From: Salinarimonadaceae bacterium
GTDB taxonomy: Bacteria > Pseudomonadota > Alphaproteobacteria > Rhizobiales > Beijerinckiaceae
Assembly (NCBI GenBank): GCA_007693435.1
Contig: REDO01000051.1
Coordinates: forward strand, 62,001 to 126,000
Length of the DNA stretch: 64,000 bases
Direction: 5' to 3'
Shown here: one piece after another, positions 29,143 to 38,960 of the stretch
Layout: each line of letters starts with the position of its first letter
How positions within the stretch are numbered: position 1 is the first letter of the stretch
Notes under the pieces: generated by a model
Told to the model about the DNA's origin: nothing
Database searches by the model: none
What the model saw: the letters and a program-made list of their open reading frames with translations, nothing else
Made by a program: the position numbers and the translations under genes

Positions 29143-31224
29143 TCACGCCGCCCGGCGACGGTCCGGTCGGCCTTCCCAGAGCCATGCGGCCAGCACAGCG
29201 CCGAGCAGCAGGACGAGGCCGAGCAGTCCCAGCGACATCGGCGTGACCGAGACGCCGCGCACGATCGCTGATCCGCTGGGTCTGATCCCGATCCAATCCG
29301 AGCCGCTCGTGCGCGCTTCTCCCCGCACCGTCTGGATGCGTGGTATCACGAGCGCTCCGGACGCGGCGACCAGCCGCCTCGACGAACCGCCCGTCGCCTC
29401 GGCGATGGGGGCGAGATGTTCGGTGGACGAGAACACGTCGGCGAATTCGCGCGGATTGGCGGGACCGACGCTCGCGAAGGCGACGAGATCGCCCGAACGC
29501 AAGGTGTGCAGCCCCATCTCCTCGCCGGCGACGCGGGCCGCGAACAGCCCGGGCTCGATTTCCTCCAGGGTCGCCACGCGCTCGGCGCCTGACGGCGCGA
29601 TGACGCGCACGGGCTGCGGTTCGTCGGCCATGGTCTGGCGTTCGATCAAAATGTCGCCGCCGGCGGTCGTCGCGCGCAGCGCCTCCTCTTCGAGAGCAGG
29701 CTCCCTCATCAGCCAATGCGATGTACGGCGCAGGAGATCGACATGCGGGCCGCCGTCGCGATATCCGCGAGCCCAGAGCCAGGCGTGATCGGAAAGAAGC
29801 AGCGCGACGCGGCCTTCGCCATGCCTGTCCAGGACCAGCAGGGGGCGGTCGCGCGCGCCCGCCATCACCGTCGAGCCCGCGTTCACCTCGGCGTCGAGGT
29901 GGCGCAGCCACTCGCCCCATGCCGGGGGATCGGCTTCGGAACCCGGAAGGCCGCGCGTCACGGGATGGCGCTCGCCGGTTGCGGTGATCGTCGCCTTGTA
30001 GGGCTCCTCCAGGATCGTCCCCGTCGGCTCGCCAGGAATGATCGGCGCAAGCCTCGTGCGCGCAAGCGAAGCGCGCCCGGCGAATTCCGGCCCGGCTGCG
30101 AGCAGCACCGCCCCGCCTTCGTGCACATACCGCACGATGTTGTCATAGTAGATCGAGGGAAGGATGCTCTGATTGGCGTAGCGGTCGAAGATGATCAGGT
30201 CGAACTCGCCGATCTTCTCCTGAAACAGCTCGCGCGTCGGGAAGGCGATCAGCGACAGTTCGTCGATGGGCGTGCCGTCCTGCTTCTCCGGCGGGCGCAG
30301 AATCGTGAAATGCACCAGATCGACGTTGGCGTCCGAGCGCAGGAGGTTGCGCCAGGTTCGCTCGCCGGCGTGCGGTTCGCCCGATACGAGAAGCACGCGC
30401 AGGTTTTCGCGCACGCCTTCGATGGTTACGACGGCGAGGTTGTTGGCTGTCGTCAGCTCGCCTTCCAGCGGCTCTACCTCAATCTCCACGACGTTCGCGC
30501 CGGCGCGGTCGACGAGCACGGGGATGCGAAACAGCGTCTCGGTCGGTATCTCGCGCCGCGCGATCGGTTCGCCGTCGCGGCGGACCGTGACGATCGCCGA
30601 GCCCGTGCCGTTGCGCTCGCCGATCCGCGCCTCGATGACCTGCTCGCGCCCGACGATCCCGAACCGCGGGGCGCTGACGAGATCGACTTGCCGGTCGCGC
30701 TCGTCGGGCCCGCCGGTGACGAGGGCGTGGACGGGCGCGGAGAAGCCTAGCTGCGACGCGTCGGCGGGAATGTCATGAACGACCCCGTCGGTGATCAGGA
30801 TCGCGCCGGCGATGCGCTCGGGCGGAACGTCGGCGAGGCCCGAAGCCAGCGCGGAGAACAGACGCGTGCCGTCGTCGCCGGCGCCGTCGCCGACTTCGAT
30901 CACGCGTGTCTCGATCCCGTTGATCGCGGCGAGGCGGCGCTCCAGCTCCTCGCGCGCGTGCTCTGTCGTCTCTGTCCGGTCTCCCAGCCTCTGGGACCCG
31001 GAGCGATCAACGACGAGCGCGACGACGTCATCGACCGGATCGCGCTCCTCGGTGACGAGGGCGGGATTCGCCACGGCCAGCAGCAGGACCGCAAGCGCGG
31101 CCGCGCGCAGGAAGGCGGGCAGGCCGCGAACGACAAGGGCCATGATCGCGACGACGAGCGTCGCGGCTGCGAGCGCGTAGAGGATCGCGTCGGGAACAAG
31201 GGGTGAGAAGCTCAGGGTCGCCAT
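29143..31224 (-). CDS. membrane protein of the MoxR/DUF58/DUF4159 cluster
   Basis: A 693-residue protein. Two N-terminal hydrophobic segments (about 12-30 and 38-55) are followed by a vWA-like region (VVALVVDRSGSQRLGDRTE, then AGAILITDGVVHD) and a large extracytoplasmic part; a final hydrophobic segment lies near residues 665-685 and the protein ends in WEGRPDRRRAA. The cytoplasmic/periplasmic layout matches the fourth gene of the conserved Hyphomicrobiales moxR cluster, often annotated as a glutamine amidotransferase-like membrane protein. It starts 10 bp after the DUF4159 gene, on the same strand. Exact function unknown. Confidence 0.78.
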   Translation of the reverse strand: MATLSFSPLVPDAILYALAAATLVVAIMALVVRGLPAFLRAAALAVLLLAVANPALVTEERDPVDDVVALVVDRSGSQRLGDRTETTEHAREELERRLAAINGIETRVIEVGDGAGDDGTRLFSALASGLADVPPERIAGAILITDGVVHDIPADASQLGFSAPVHALVTGGPDERDRQVDLVSAPRFGIVGREQVIEARIGERNGTGSAIVTVRRDGEPIARREIPTETLFRIPVLVDRAGANVVEIEVEPLEGELTTANNLAVVTIEGVRENLRVLLVSGEPHAGERTWRNLLRSDANVDLVHFTILRPPEKQDGTPIDELSLIAFPTRELFQEKIGEFDLIIFDRYANQSILPSIYYDNIVRYVHEGGAVLLAAGPEFAGRASLARTRLAPIIPGEPTGTILEEPYKATITATGERHPVTRGLPGSEADPPAWGEWLRHLDAEVNAGSTVMAGARDRPLLVLDRHGEGRVALLLSDHAWLWARGYRDGGPHVDLLRRTSHWLMREPALEEEALRATTAGGDILIERQTMADEPQPVRVIAPSGAERVATLEEIEPGLFAARVAGEEMGLHTLRSGDLVAFASVGPANPREFADVFSSTEHLAPIAEATGGSSRRLVAASGALVIPRIQTVRGEARTSGSDWIGIRPSGSAIVRGVSVTPMSLGLLGLVLLLGAVLAAWLWEGRPDRRRAA

Positions 31225-31234
31225 CGCGCGCGCC

Positions 31235-34045
31235 TCAGTTTCCGAGCCGCTCGAGCAGCGCCGGCACGTGCACCTGATCGGCCTTGTAGTTGCCGGTGAG
31301 CGCGTACATCACGATGTTGACGCCGGCCCTGTAGGCCATCTCGCGCTGGCGCGGATCGGAGCCCGCTGTCGGAAACAACGCCTCGCCCGCCGGGCCGACC
31401 GCCCAGGCCGAGGCGAGATCGTTGCTGGTGATGATGAGGGGCGAAACCCCGTCGCCCGCCCGCGCCGGCCGGGCCGTCTCGCCCGGCGGAATCGGCGGAA
31501 TCGCCTCGACCCAGGTCTCGCCGGAGGCGTGACGCCCGGGCAGGGTGTCGAGAATGAAGAACGTGCGCTTCAGCACGTGGTCGGACGGCAGCGGCTCCAG
31601 CGGGGGAACGTCCACCGAGGCGAGCATGCGCCGAAGATAGTCGTTTTCGGGCGTCGCCGCTCCGCCTGGCCGCACGCTGCGCGAGGCGTCACGCGTGTCG
31701 AAGATCACGAGGCCGCCGTTCTTCATGAAAGTATCGATCCGTCGCATCGCTTCGGGCGAGGGCAGCGGATTGGCGGCCACGATGGGCCAGTAAAGGATGG
31801 GGTAGAAGGCGAGTTCGTCCGTCTCGATGTCGAGTCCGACCGGATTTCCGGGTTCGAGCGCCGTGCGCGCCGCCAGGACGCGCGTGAGCCCCATCAGCCC
31901 GGCGCGGCTCGCGGAATCGATGCGATCGTCGCGCGTGACGACATAGGCGAGGCGCGTCACGAGCGTGGCGTCGACATCCTCGCGCGTCGGCGCCGGTCCC
32001 GATTGGGCTGCGGCGGGGCCGGGATGCGCCAGTAGGCCCAAAGCGAGGAAAAGCGCGCCGGCGGCGGGAGCGCCGCGCCGCAGACGCGCGGCGAAGGCCG
32101 CGAGATGCCCGGAAAGCATGATTGAAATCACCGAATCGAGGAGCATGAGAGCGAGCGCCGCGAGAAGCAGCGGCGCCCTGAGATCAACCGTATCGGCCGG
32201 TGAGAGCGGCAATACGCGCGGCGCGAGCGGCGCCAGGTCCACGGGAGCCAGCCTGTCGCCGGACCCGAGGGCGTTGACTGCGAGGCTCGCTTCGGGCGGA
32301 CCGTAAAAGCCCGGCGGATGGTCGAGGCTCGCGCGCCCCTCGAAGCCGCGCAGGACCGGGCGCGCGTTCGCGGGCGGCGACGAGAAGACGCCGGAACCGT
32401 CGAGGACGAGGCGCGGCGCGACCGGCCGCGCGCGACCCTCCTCGCTGGCGCTCTCCGCGCCTTCCGGCGCGGCCGCGAATTGCAATGTCCGGCGCAGCAT
32501 ATCGAGAAAAAGCCCCGTCAGCGGCAGGTTCGACCAGCCCGCGTCGGCAGTGACGTGGAAGAGCACGATCATGCCCTCGCCGCGCCTGTCGGCGGTGACG
32601 ATCGGCGTGCCGTCGGCGAGCGCGGCCCATGTCCGCTCGGTCAACTCGCCGGAAGGCTCCGCGAGGATCTGGCGCGTCACGCCGAGATCGTCTGGCGGGG
32701 CGAGCCCGTAGAAGGGGCTCTCACGGGTGAAAGGCGCGAGCGTGCGCGGCGAATCCCATGAGAGCGCGCCGCCGAGATTGCGGCCGCCGAGCCGCAGCCG
32801 AACCGGCGTCAGTGTGTCCTCCTCCGCTGAAAGGCGGGGACCGGCGAAGCGCAGAAGAAGCCCGCCGCCCTCGACGAATTCGGTGACGCGTGTCTGAGTG
32901 CGCGGCGGCAGGAGGCCGATATCGGCCAGCACCAGAACCGAGACCTGCTCGTCGAGCAGCCGCTCCACCGCTTCCGTCGATCCGCCGCGCCCCTCGCGGA
33001 TCTCGGCATAGGGCGTCAGCGCGCGCTCGATATAGAAGGTCGGGGCGAGAAGCGGCTGCGCCAGATCAAGGCTGGTTCCCGCCACGACTCCGACGCGCCG
33101 GCGGCGCGAACTCTCGTCGAGGAGCGCAACGGCGGCCGCCGAACCCTCGGCCATGATCTCGATCCGCGCCACAGCGTTTCGCAGCTCGATCGGCAGATCG
33201 AACCGCGCCTGGGTCTCCAGCTCGCCGCTCTCGAAGGCGAAGGGCGCTTCCGCGAGCGAGAGCCCGCGAAGGTCGGCGGCGCGAACGACGCCCGCGTCGC
33301 GTCCGTTCGGCTCGGGGCGCAGGACGGTCACGACGAGACCGCCGGCGGCGTTTTGAGCATCTGCGAGCGCCAGCGTCGGCGCGGGCTCGGCCCGCATCAC
33401 GGTGACGCGGCGATCGGGCGCCTCCTGAGCGAGGAGCGCCGCGAGATCGTCTGCGCCCGCCAACGCGACGCCGTCCGCGATCCAGAGGATTTCAGCGGCG
33501 GGGTGGGAGGCGAGGAACGCGCGGATCGGTTCGCGCGCCGCTTCCGCATCCGGCAGGTGAGGGCGCGGAGCGATGGCGCGCAGCGTTTCGAGCGCGGCGC
33601 CGGCGGCGGTCAGCGTGATTTCCGCCGGCGGCTCGGCGGTCGCCAGCACGCCCATGGGGCGCCCGTCACGCATGATCGCCTCGCCCTGCTCAAGAAGGAT
33701 CGCCGAGCGCGCGCGCCAGTCATGTGCGGCGGTCGCGCCATTGTCGACGATGACGAGAACCGGCGCGTCGGCTTCGCCGTCCAGCGAGGGCGCGGGATTG
33801 AGCACCGGCCCTGCCGCTGCGAGGATTACAACGGCGGCGATGACGAGACGCAGAAGGAGCAGCCACCACGGCGTGCGCGCCGGCGTCTCGCGGCGGGCCA
33901 AGAGGTCGGCCATGATCTTCAGCGGCGGAAAGGCGATCCGCCTCGGTTGAGGCGGCGTCACCCGCAGGAGCAGCCAGATCGCCGGAAGCGCCACGAGGCC
34001 GGCGAGGACGAGCGGCGCTGCGAAGGTGAGGGGCAGCCCGAACAT
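31235..34045 (-). CDS. BatA/DUF4159 domain membrane protein
   Basis: A 936-residue protein. Residues about 1-90 form a BatA-type N-terminus with two hydrophobic segments (LPLTFAAPLVLAGLVALPAI, then PPRRIAFPPLK-like and a second helix around 63-85). The long middle part resembles the same family. The C-terminal region (about 690-930; LAYVVTRDDRIDSASRAGLM, FIDTRDASRSVRPGG, MKNGGLVIFDTR and FDTLPGRHASGETWVEA-like) fits DUF4159. A further helix pair lies near 625-675. It is the third gene after moxR and DUF58, spaced 3 bp from the latter. Confidence 0.82.
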   Translation of the reverse strand: MFGLPLTFAAPLVLAGLVALPAIWLLLRVTPPQPRRIAFPPLKIMADLLARRETPARTPWWLLLLRLVIAAVVILAAAGPVLNPAPSLDGEADAPVLVIVDNGATAAHDWRARSAILLEQGEAIMRDGRPMGVLATAEPPAEITLTAAGAALETLRAIAPRPHLPDAEAAREPIRAFLASHPAAEILWIADGVALAGADDLAALLAQEAPDRRVTVMRAEPAPTLALADAQNAAGGLVVTVLRPEPNGRDAGVVRAADLRGLSLAEAPFAFESGELETQARFDLPIELRNAVARIEIMAEGSAAAVALLDESSRRRRVGVVAGTSLDLAQPLLAPTFYIERALTPYAEIREGRGGSTEAVERLLDEQVSVLVLADIGLLPPRTQTRVTEFVEGGGLLLRFAGPRLSAEEDTLTPVRLRLGGRNLGGALSWDSPRTLAPFTRESPFYGLAPPDDLGVTRQILAEPSGELTERTWAALADGTPIVTADRRGEGMIVLFHVTADAGWSNLPLTGLFLDMLRRTLQFAAAPEGAESASEEGRARPVAPRLVLDGSGVFSSPPANARPVLRGFEGRASLDHPPGFYGPPEASLAVNALGSGDRLAPVDLAPLAPRVLPLSPADTVDLRAPLLLAALALMLLDSVISIMLSGHLAAFAARLRRGAPAAGALFLALGLLAHPGPAAAQSGPAPTREDVDATLVTRLAYVVTRDDRIDSASRAGLMGLTRVLAARTALEPGNPVGLDIETDELAFYPILYWPIVAANPLPSPEAMRRIDTFMKNGGLVIFDTRDASRSVRPGGAATPENDYLRRMLASVDVPPLEPLPSDHVLKRTFFILDTLPGRHASGETWVEAIPPIPPGETARPARAGDGVSPLIITSNDLASAWAVGPAGEALFPTAGSDPRQREMAYRAGVNIVMYALTGNYKADQVHVPALLERLGN

Positions 34046-34048
34046 CGC

Positions 34049-34984
34049 TCAGCCCTCCGCGCGCGCGAGGGCGCCGCCGGCGCGCGCGGCCTGCACCAGC
34101 GAGACGACGCGAAGCGCGGCCTCGCTCGCGGGGCGGTCGGTGCGATGTATCGTGAGCGTCCAGCCGCGACGGCGCGCGATTTCAGATACGCCCTCGCGAT
34201 GCGCGGCGATCCGCATGCGGTAATCCGCGCCCCATGACGCAGCGTCGCCGATGCGCAACCGAGCGCCGTCCTCGACATCCTCGAGCGTCGCTTGCCCGGA
34301 GAAGGGAAACGTCTCCTCGACCGGATCGACGATCATCACGAGATGCCCGCGCGCGCCGCGCTGCGAAAGGCCCTCGACGCTGGTGCGGAGCGAGGCGAGG
34401 GGGGTCAGAAAATCCGAGATGATCACCGCCTCGTCGAGCAGCGCGAGCGAAGCTTCGGGCGGCAGATCCGAAACCAGCCCCTTCGCGTCGGTGGCGAGCG
34501 CCTGCGCGAAAAGTTCGACGATGCGACGCGAGGCGCGCGGATGCAGCGCGCCGAGAAGCCCCACGCGCTCTCCGGCCTCGACGAAAGCGTCGGCGAGAGC
34601 GAAACCCAGAACCAGCGCGCGATCGACCTTCGGCGCGAGCGCCAACTCGGAGGCGAAGCCCATCGAGGGTGAGCGATCGATCCAGAAATGCACCGAATGC
34701 GCCGCCTCCCATTCGCGCTCGCGCACATAGAGGCGGTCGTCGCGGGCGGAGCGACGCCAATCGATGCGGGAGGCGGGCTCGCCGGTCACGAAGGGACGAA
34801 ACTGCCAGAAGCTCTCGCCCGGCCCAGCCCGGCGCCGGCCGTGGATGCCGTGAGCGAGCGACGCGGCGACGCGCCGCGACTCCAGTACGAGGCGCGGCAG
34901 GCGCGAGGCGAGTTCGTGCGCAGCGTCAGCGGCCGCCCGGCCCGGCTGACGCTCCCGAATGTCGAGGACACGCACGCGCGCCAT
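34049..34984 (-). CDS. DUF58 domain protein
   Basis: A 311-residue soluble protein. The DUF58 core motif is DWRRSARDDRLYVREREWE (about residues 76-94), followed by a vWA-like stretch (VHFWIDRSPSMGFASEL) with an Asp-x-Ser-x-Ser-like DRSPS, the metal-ion-dependent adhesion motif. It lies 9 bp downstream of moxR and 3 bp upstream of the DUF4159 gene. Together with MoxR AAA+ ATPases, such proteins are thought to assist folding, metal insertion or envelope complex assembly. Confidence 0.88.
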   Translation of the reverse strand: MARVRVLDIRERQPGRAAADAAHELASRLPRLVLESRRVAASLAHGIHGRRRAGPGESFWQFRPFVTGEPASRIDWRRSARDDRLYVREREWEAAHSVHFWIDRSPSMGFASELALAPKVDRALVLGFALADAFVEAGERVGLLGALHPRASRRIVELFAQALATDAKGLVSDLPPEASLALLDEAVIISDFLTPLASLRTSVEGLSQRGARGHLVMIVDPVEETFPFSGQATLEDVEDGARLRIGDAASWGADYRMRIAAHREGVSEIARRRGWTLTIHRTDRPASEAALRVVSLVQAARAGGALARAEG

Positions 34985-34993
34985 TGTCCCCCC

Positions 34994-36019
34994 TCAGCCC
35001 GACAGGCGCGCGGCGAGCCGGCGCACGAGATCGGGGATCGTCGCGCCGTCGGCGCGCGCGGCGAAGGTGAGCGCTATGCGATGTTTCAGGACAGGTTCGG
35101 CCAGCGCGGCGACGTCGTCGATGGAAGGCGACAGGCGGCCCGCGATCAGCGCGCGCGCACGCGCGGCGGAAATCAGCGCCTGCGAGGCGCGTGGCCCGGG
35201 TCCCCAGAGCAGCTTGTCAGTGATCGCCGGGTCGCCCTCGCCGGGCCGGGCCGAACGCACGAGATCGAGGATCGCCTCGACGACGCTGTCACCTACGGGC
35301 AGCCGACGCGTAAGGCGCTGGGCGTTCATCAGGCCCTCGCCCGTCATCACCGCGGCGGGCGTGTTGTCAGCATCCCCGGTCGTCTCCAGGAGGATGCGAC
35401 GCTCGGCGTCACGGCCGGGATAATCGACGTCGATCTGGAGCAGGAAGCGGTCGAGCTGGGCTTCCGGAAGCGGGTAGGTGCCTTCCTGTTCGATCGGGTT
35501 TTGCGTCGCGAGCACATGGAACGGCCGCGGCAGGTCGTAGCGCTCGCCGCTCACGGAAACGTGATGCTCCTGCATCGCCTGCAGCAACGCAGATTGGGTG
35601 CGCGGGCTGGCGCGGTTGATCTCGTCCGCCATCAGGAGCTGGGCGAAGATCGGTCCGCGCACGAATCGGAAATGCCGCCGCCGATCCGCCGTTTCCTCCA
35701 GGATCTCGGAGCCGATGATATCGGATGGCATGAGGTCCGGCGTGAACTGAACGCGCCGCGCGTCGAGCCCGAGCACGGTTCCGAGCGTCTCGACGAGCTT
35801 CGTCTTTGCGAGGCCGGGCACCCCGACGAGGAGACCGTGCCCGCCGGCCAGAATGGTGGTCAGGGCGAGATCGACGACCTTTTCCTGCCCGAAAATCACG
35901 TTCTGGACGGCCTCGCGCGCCCGGCCTAACGTCTCCAGCGTAGATTCCGCCGAACGGATGATCGCGTCGTCGAGGGATTGCGCCTTGGACTGCGCCTTGC
36001 CGGCAGTGGCTTCGGTCAT
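34994..36019 (-). CDS. MoxR-family AAA+ ATPase
   Basis: A 341-residue AAA+ ATPase. The Walker A region is VGVPGLAKTKLVETL with Lys 72, the Walker B MADEINRASPRTQSALLQAM (about 135-155), and the sensor regions follow, as in MoxR/RavA. First gene of an operon (spacing 9, 3 and 10 bp) with DUF58, DUF4159 and a membrane protein. MoxR proteins probably act as chaperones with vWA-domain partners. It is divergent from the DUF1285 gene, with 233 bp between starts. Confidence 0.93.
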   Translation of the reverse strand: MTEATAGKAQSKAQSLDDAIIRSAESTLETLGRAREAVQNVIFGQEKVVDLALTTILAGGHGLLVGVPGLAKTKLVETLGTVLGLDARRVQFTPDLMPSDIIGSEILEETADRRRHFRFVRGPIFAQLLMADEINRASPRTQSALLQAMQEHHVSVSGERYDLPRPFHVLATQNPIEQEGTYPLPEAQLDRFLLQIDVDYPGRDAERRILLETTGDADNTPAAVMTGEGLMNAQRLTRRLPVGDSVVEAILDLVRSARPGEGDPAITDKLLWGPGPRASQALISAARARALIAGRLSPSIDDVAALAEPVLKHRIALTFAARADGATIPDLVRRLAARLSG

Positions 36020-36252
36020 TCGTTCAACACCTTCTTCTGGGGCCGTCTTTCACGCCGGCGACATCATGGCCATATGTAAAGCGAGCGTCTTTTCGGCACG
36101 CGCCGGCGCCAGTCGAACCGGCGAAACCCCGCATCGTGAGTGTGGGCTGCAATGCGCGGCAGTGGCAAGCGGGACGATCGGACGCAGAGTGATCGCCTCG
36201 AAGAGCTATCGGTCACTTTCCCCATGACGGTGATTTTTGGCATGATTGAGCC

Positions 36253-36843
36253 ATGAGTGAGACAGAAACGGAAAAAGGCGGAGACGCCTTCGCGCGGTTG
36301 CTCGCCGCCGCCGGCGCCCAGAAGGGCAAGCCGCCGGTGGAGCGCTGGAATCCGCCCTATTGCGGCGAGATCGGCATGCGCATCGCCGCCGACGGGACCT
36401 GGCATTATCAGGGTTCGCCGATCGGCCGGAAGCCGCTGGTGAAGCTCTTCGCCTCGATCCTGCGCAAGGATCCGGAGCGGTACGTCCTGGTGACGCCGGT
36501 GGAGCGCATCGGAGTGGAGGTCGAGGACGCGCCGTTTCTCGCCGTCGAAATGGCGACGGAAGGCGAGGGCGATTCGCGCGCCATCACGTTCCGCACGAAT
36601 GTCGATGATGTCGTGAGCGTCGGTCCCGACAACCCGCTTCGGTTCGAGCGTGACGAAAAGGGCGGCGTGAAGCCCTACATTCGTGTTCGCGGCGACCTCT
36701 GGGCCCTCGTCACGCGTTCGCTCATGTTCGACCTAGTCGCCATGGGCGAAGAGCGGATCGTGGAGGGGCGGACGGTCTTCGGAGTCGCGGCGGGCGGCGC
36801 CTTTCACGTCGTCAACGGGACGGGCGGCGTCGACGATGCCTGA
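36253..36843 (+). CDS. DUF1285 family protein
   Basis: A 196-residue protein of a family found next to moxR clusters in Hyphomicrobiales. Typical features are P-Y-C-G-E-I-G-M-R-I-A-x-D-G-x-W-x-Y (around residues 35-54), GRKPLVKLFASILRKD, YVLVTPVERIGVEVEDAPF and RFERDEKGGVKPYIRVRGDL. Its stop overlaps the start of the CoA pyrophosphatase gene by 8 bp. It begins a chain of overlapping genes ending in cca and NYN. Function unknown. Confidence 0.9.
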   Translation: MSETETEKGGDAFARLLAAAGAQKGKPPVERWNPPYCGEIGMRIAADGTWHYQGSPIGRKPLVKLFASILRKDPERYVLVTPVERIGVEVEDAPFLAVEMATEGEGDSRAITFRTNVDDVVSVGPDNPLRFERDEKGGVKPYIRVRGDLWALVTRSLMFDLVAMGEERIVEGRTVFGVAAGGAFHVVNGTGGVDDA

Positions 36844-37459
36844 ACGGGCGGATTTTCTCGAACGCGCCGCCTTGCGCCTCCGGCGCGAGCCGCCCGGCCC
36901 CCAAGCCGCGCGCGGCGACCACGATCTCAATCCCGGCTGGAAGCGCGCCCCCGGTGCGCCGGCCTGGAAGCCTGCGGCGGTGCTCGTGCCCGTCGTCGCG
37001 CGCCCCGCCGGGCTGACGATCCTCCTCACCCATCGCGGAAATCGCCTGCGCGCGCATTCCGGTCAGATTTCCTTCCCCGGCGGCAAGGTCGATCCCGGCG
37101 ATCCCGGCGCGCTCGGGACCGCTTCGCGCGAGGCGCGTGAGGAGATCGGGCTCGATCCGACCTATATCGACCTCCTCGGCTACGGTGACGCTTACGGCTC
37201 GAACAGCGGCTATATCGTCACCCCGGTCGTCGCGCTCGTGCGCGAGGGCTTCGACCTGTCGCCCAATCCTTTCGAGGTGGCGGAGATTTTCGAGGTTCCG
37301 GCGGCGTTCCTGATGAATCCCGCCAATCACGAGGCGCAGGTGAGGCGCTGGAACGGCCTTTTGCGCCAATATTACGCAATGCCCTTTGAGCGGCACTATA
37401 TCTGGGGAGTGACCGCAGGCATTCTGCGCAATCTCTACGAGAGGCTATACGCGACATGA
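36836..37459 (+). CDS. CoA pyrophosphatase (Nudix hydrolase)
   Basis: A 207-residue Nudix enzyme. The Nudix box is within FPGGKVDPGDPGALGTASRE then AREEIGL, preceded by the CoA-pyrophosphatase motif LLTHRGNRLRAHSGQISFPG, which is characteristic of the NudL/YeaB group that cleaves coenzyme A and derivatives to phosphopantetheine and 3',5'-ADP. Overlaps DUF1285 by 8 bp and DUF6111 by 4 bp, so translation is coupled. Confidence 0.93.
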   Translation: MPERADFLERAALRLRREPPGPQAARGDHDLNPGWKRAPGAPAWKPAAVLVPVVARPAGLTILLTHRGNRLRAHSGQISFPGGKVDPGDPGALGTASREAREEIGLDPTYIDLLGYGDAYGSNSGYIVTPVVALVREGFDLSPNPFEVAEIFEVPAAFLMNPANHEAQVRRWNGLLRQYYAMPFERHYIWGVTAGILRNLYERLYAT

Positions 37460-37713
37460 CCCGCGCGCTGCTGACGGAACTCGTCTTTTTTCTGACCCCA
37501 TTCGTGGTCTTTTTCATCTATCTGGCGCTGCGCCGGCGCAATCCGCTCACCTTCTCCGCGTGGGAGAAGTCGATACCCGCGCTCGCGCTCGTCGGCGCGG
37601 TTCTCGTGGCCGGGTCGCTCCTTTGGGCCGGCATCACGGCTGAGCGAAGCACCGGAAGCTACGTGCCGCCGCAGGTGCAGAATGGGCAGGTCGAGCCCGG
37701 GCGCTTCGAGTGA
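37456..37713 (+). CDS. DUF6111 family small membrane protein
   Basis: An 85-residue protein with two hydrophobic helices (about 5-25 and 40-62) and a short tail. FFLTPFVVFFIYLALRRRNP and the second helix match DUF6111, a family almost restricted to this gene position in Hyphomicrobiales. Overlaps the preceding gene (ATGA) and the cca gene by 4 bp. Function unknown. Confidence 0.8.
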   Translation: MTRALLTELVFFLTPFVVFFIYLALRRRNPLTFSAWEKSIPALALVGAVLVAGSLLWAGITAERSTGSYVPPQVQNGQVEPGRFE

Positions 37714-38960
37714 TGACGCCTGCCCACGACGGCGTCGCACGCGTTCTCGCCGACGCCGCCCTGCGGCGTATTCTCACCGCGCTCGACGGCGACGGCGAGG
37801 AAACGCGGGTGGTGGGCGGCGCAGTGCGCAACGCGCTCATGGGGCTGCCCGTCCGCGATATCGATCTCACGACGACCGCCGCCCCGCAGGAGACGACGCG
37901 ACGCGCCCGCGCAGCGGGCCTGAAGGTCGTCCCCACGGGGATCGAGCACGGCACCGTCACCGTGATCGTCGACGGCCGTCCCTTCGAGGTGACGACGCTG
38001 CGCGAGGATGTCGAGACGGACGGGCGCTTCGCCGTCGTGCGTTTCGGGCGCGATTTCGCGATGGACGCGCGCCGCCGCGACTTCACCATCAATGCGCTCT
38101 CCGTCGGCGCAGACGGAGAGGTGCGCGACTATGTCGGCGGGCTGGAGGACGTCGCAGCGCGGCGCGTGCGCTTCATAGGCGCGGCCGACAATCGTATCCG
38201 CGAAGATTACCTGCGCATCCTGCGGTTCTTCCGGTTCTTCGCGGAATACGCCGTGGGGCCGATCGACCAGGACGGCCTGCGCGCCGCGATCGCGGGTCGC
38301 GAGGGGCTCGCGCGGCTCTCGCGGGAGCGTATCCGCGCGGAATTCGTGCGCCTTCTCGCCGCCCCGCGCGCGCTCGAAACGGCGAGGCTTCTCGCGCATT
38401 CGGGCCTCCTTGACCGGCTGACGGGCGGCGTTGGCGACATCGGCCGTCTAGGTCGCGTCGTCGCTAACGCCGGATCCGACGCGACCTTGCGGCTCGCCGC
38501 CTTCGACGTGATGAGCGAAGCCGATGTCAACAGGCTGACCGAGCGCCTGCGGCTCTCGAACGCTGAGGCCGCGCGGCTCTTAGGCTACGCGCGTGCGCTC
38601 GCCGCGATGCGAGGACGGCATGCGGTGGTCGACTCGCTGGCGCTGCGGCGGCTGTCGGCCGAATGGGGTGCACGCGCCGTCATGGACGCGGCGGCCGCCT
38701 TGCGCGGCGAGCCGTCGCCGGTCTTCGCGCCGGATGCGCTGGCGGCGCTCGAAGCCGGGCTCGACGACCCCGTCATGCCGCTCGCGGGCCGTGACCTCGT
38801 GGCGGCCGGACTGCGCCCCGGCCCCGATCTCGGACAGGCGCTGGAGCAGGCGCGCGCGGCATGGATCGAAGGCGGATGCCTCGAGGGGGAGGGCGAGCGC
38901 GAGCGGTTGCTGGCTCTCGCCCTTTCCGAAGTGACGCAATTTGGAGTAGCCAATGATTGA
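37710..38960 (+). CDS. cca: CCA tRNA nucleotidyltransferase
   Basis: A 416-residue class II CCA-adding/poly(A)-type enzyme that completes or repairs tRNA 3' ends. The head domain has RVVGGAVRNALMG (about 30-43) and DIDLTTTA (47-54) with the metal-binding Asp-x-Asp, then VRFGRDFAMDARRRDFTIN and a YLRILRFFRFFAEY motif. The helical body follows to the C-terminus. Overlaps DUF6111 by 4 bp and NYN by 8 bp. Since tRNA-Leu(CAG) here encodes CCA, the enzyme probably acts mainly in repair for such tRNAs. Confidence 0.92.
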   Translation: MMTPAHDGVARVLADAALRRILTALDGDGEETRVVGGAVRNALMGLPVRDIDLTTTAAPQETTRRARAAGLKVVPTGIEHGTVTVIVDGRPFEVTTLREDVETDGRFAVVRFGRDFAMDARRRDFTINALSVGADGEVRDYVGGLEDVAARRVRFIGAADNRIREDYLRILRFFRFFAEYAVGPIDQDGLRAAIAGREGLARLSRERIRAEFVRLLAAPRALETARLLAHSGLLDRLTGGVGDIGRLGRVVANAGSDATLRLAAFDVMSEADVNRLTERLRLSNAEAARLLGYARALAAMRGRHAVVDSLALRRLSAEWGARAVMDAAAALRGEPSPVFAPDALAALEAGLDDPVMPLAGRDLVAAGLRPGPDLGQALEQARAAWIEGGCLEGEGERERLLALALSEVTQFGVAND

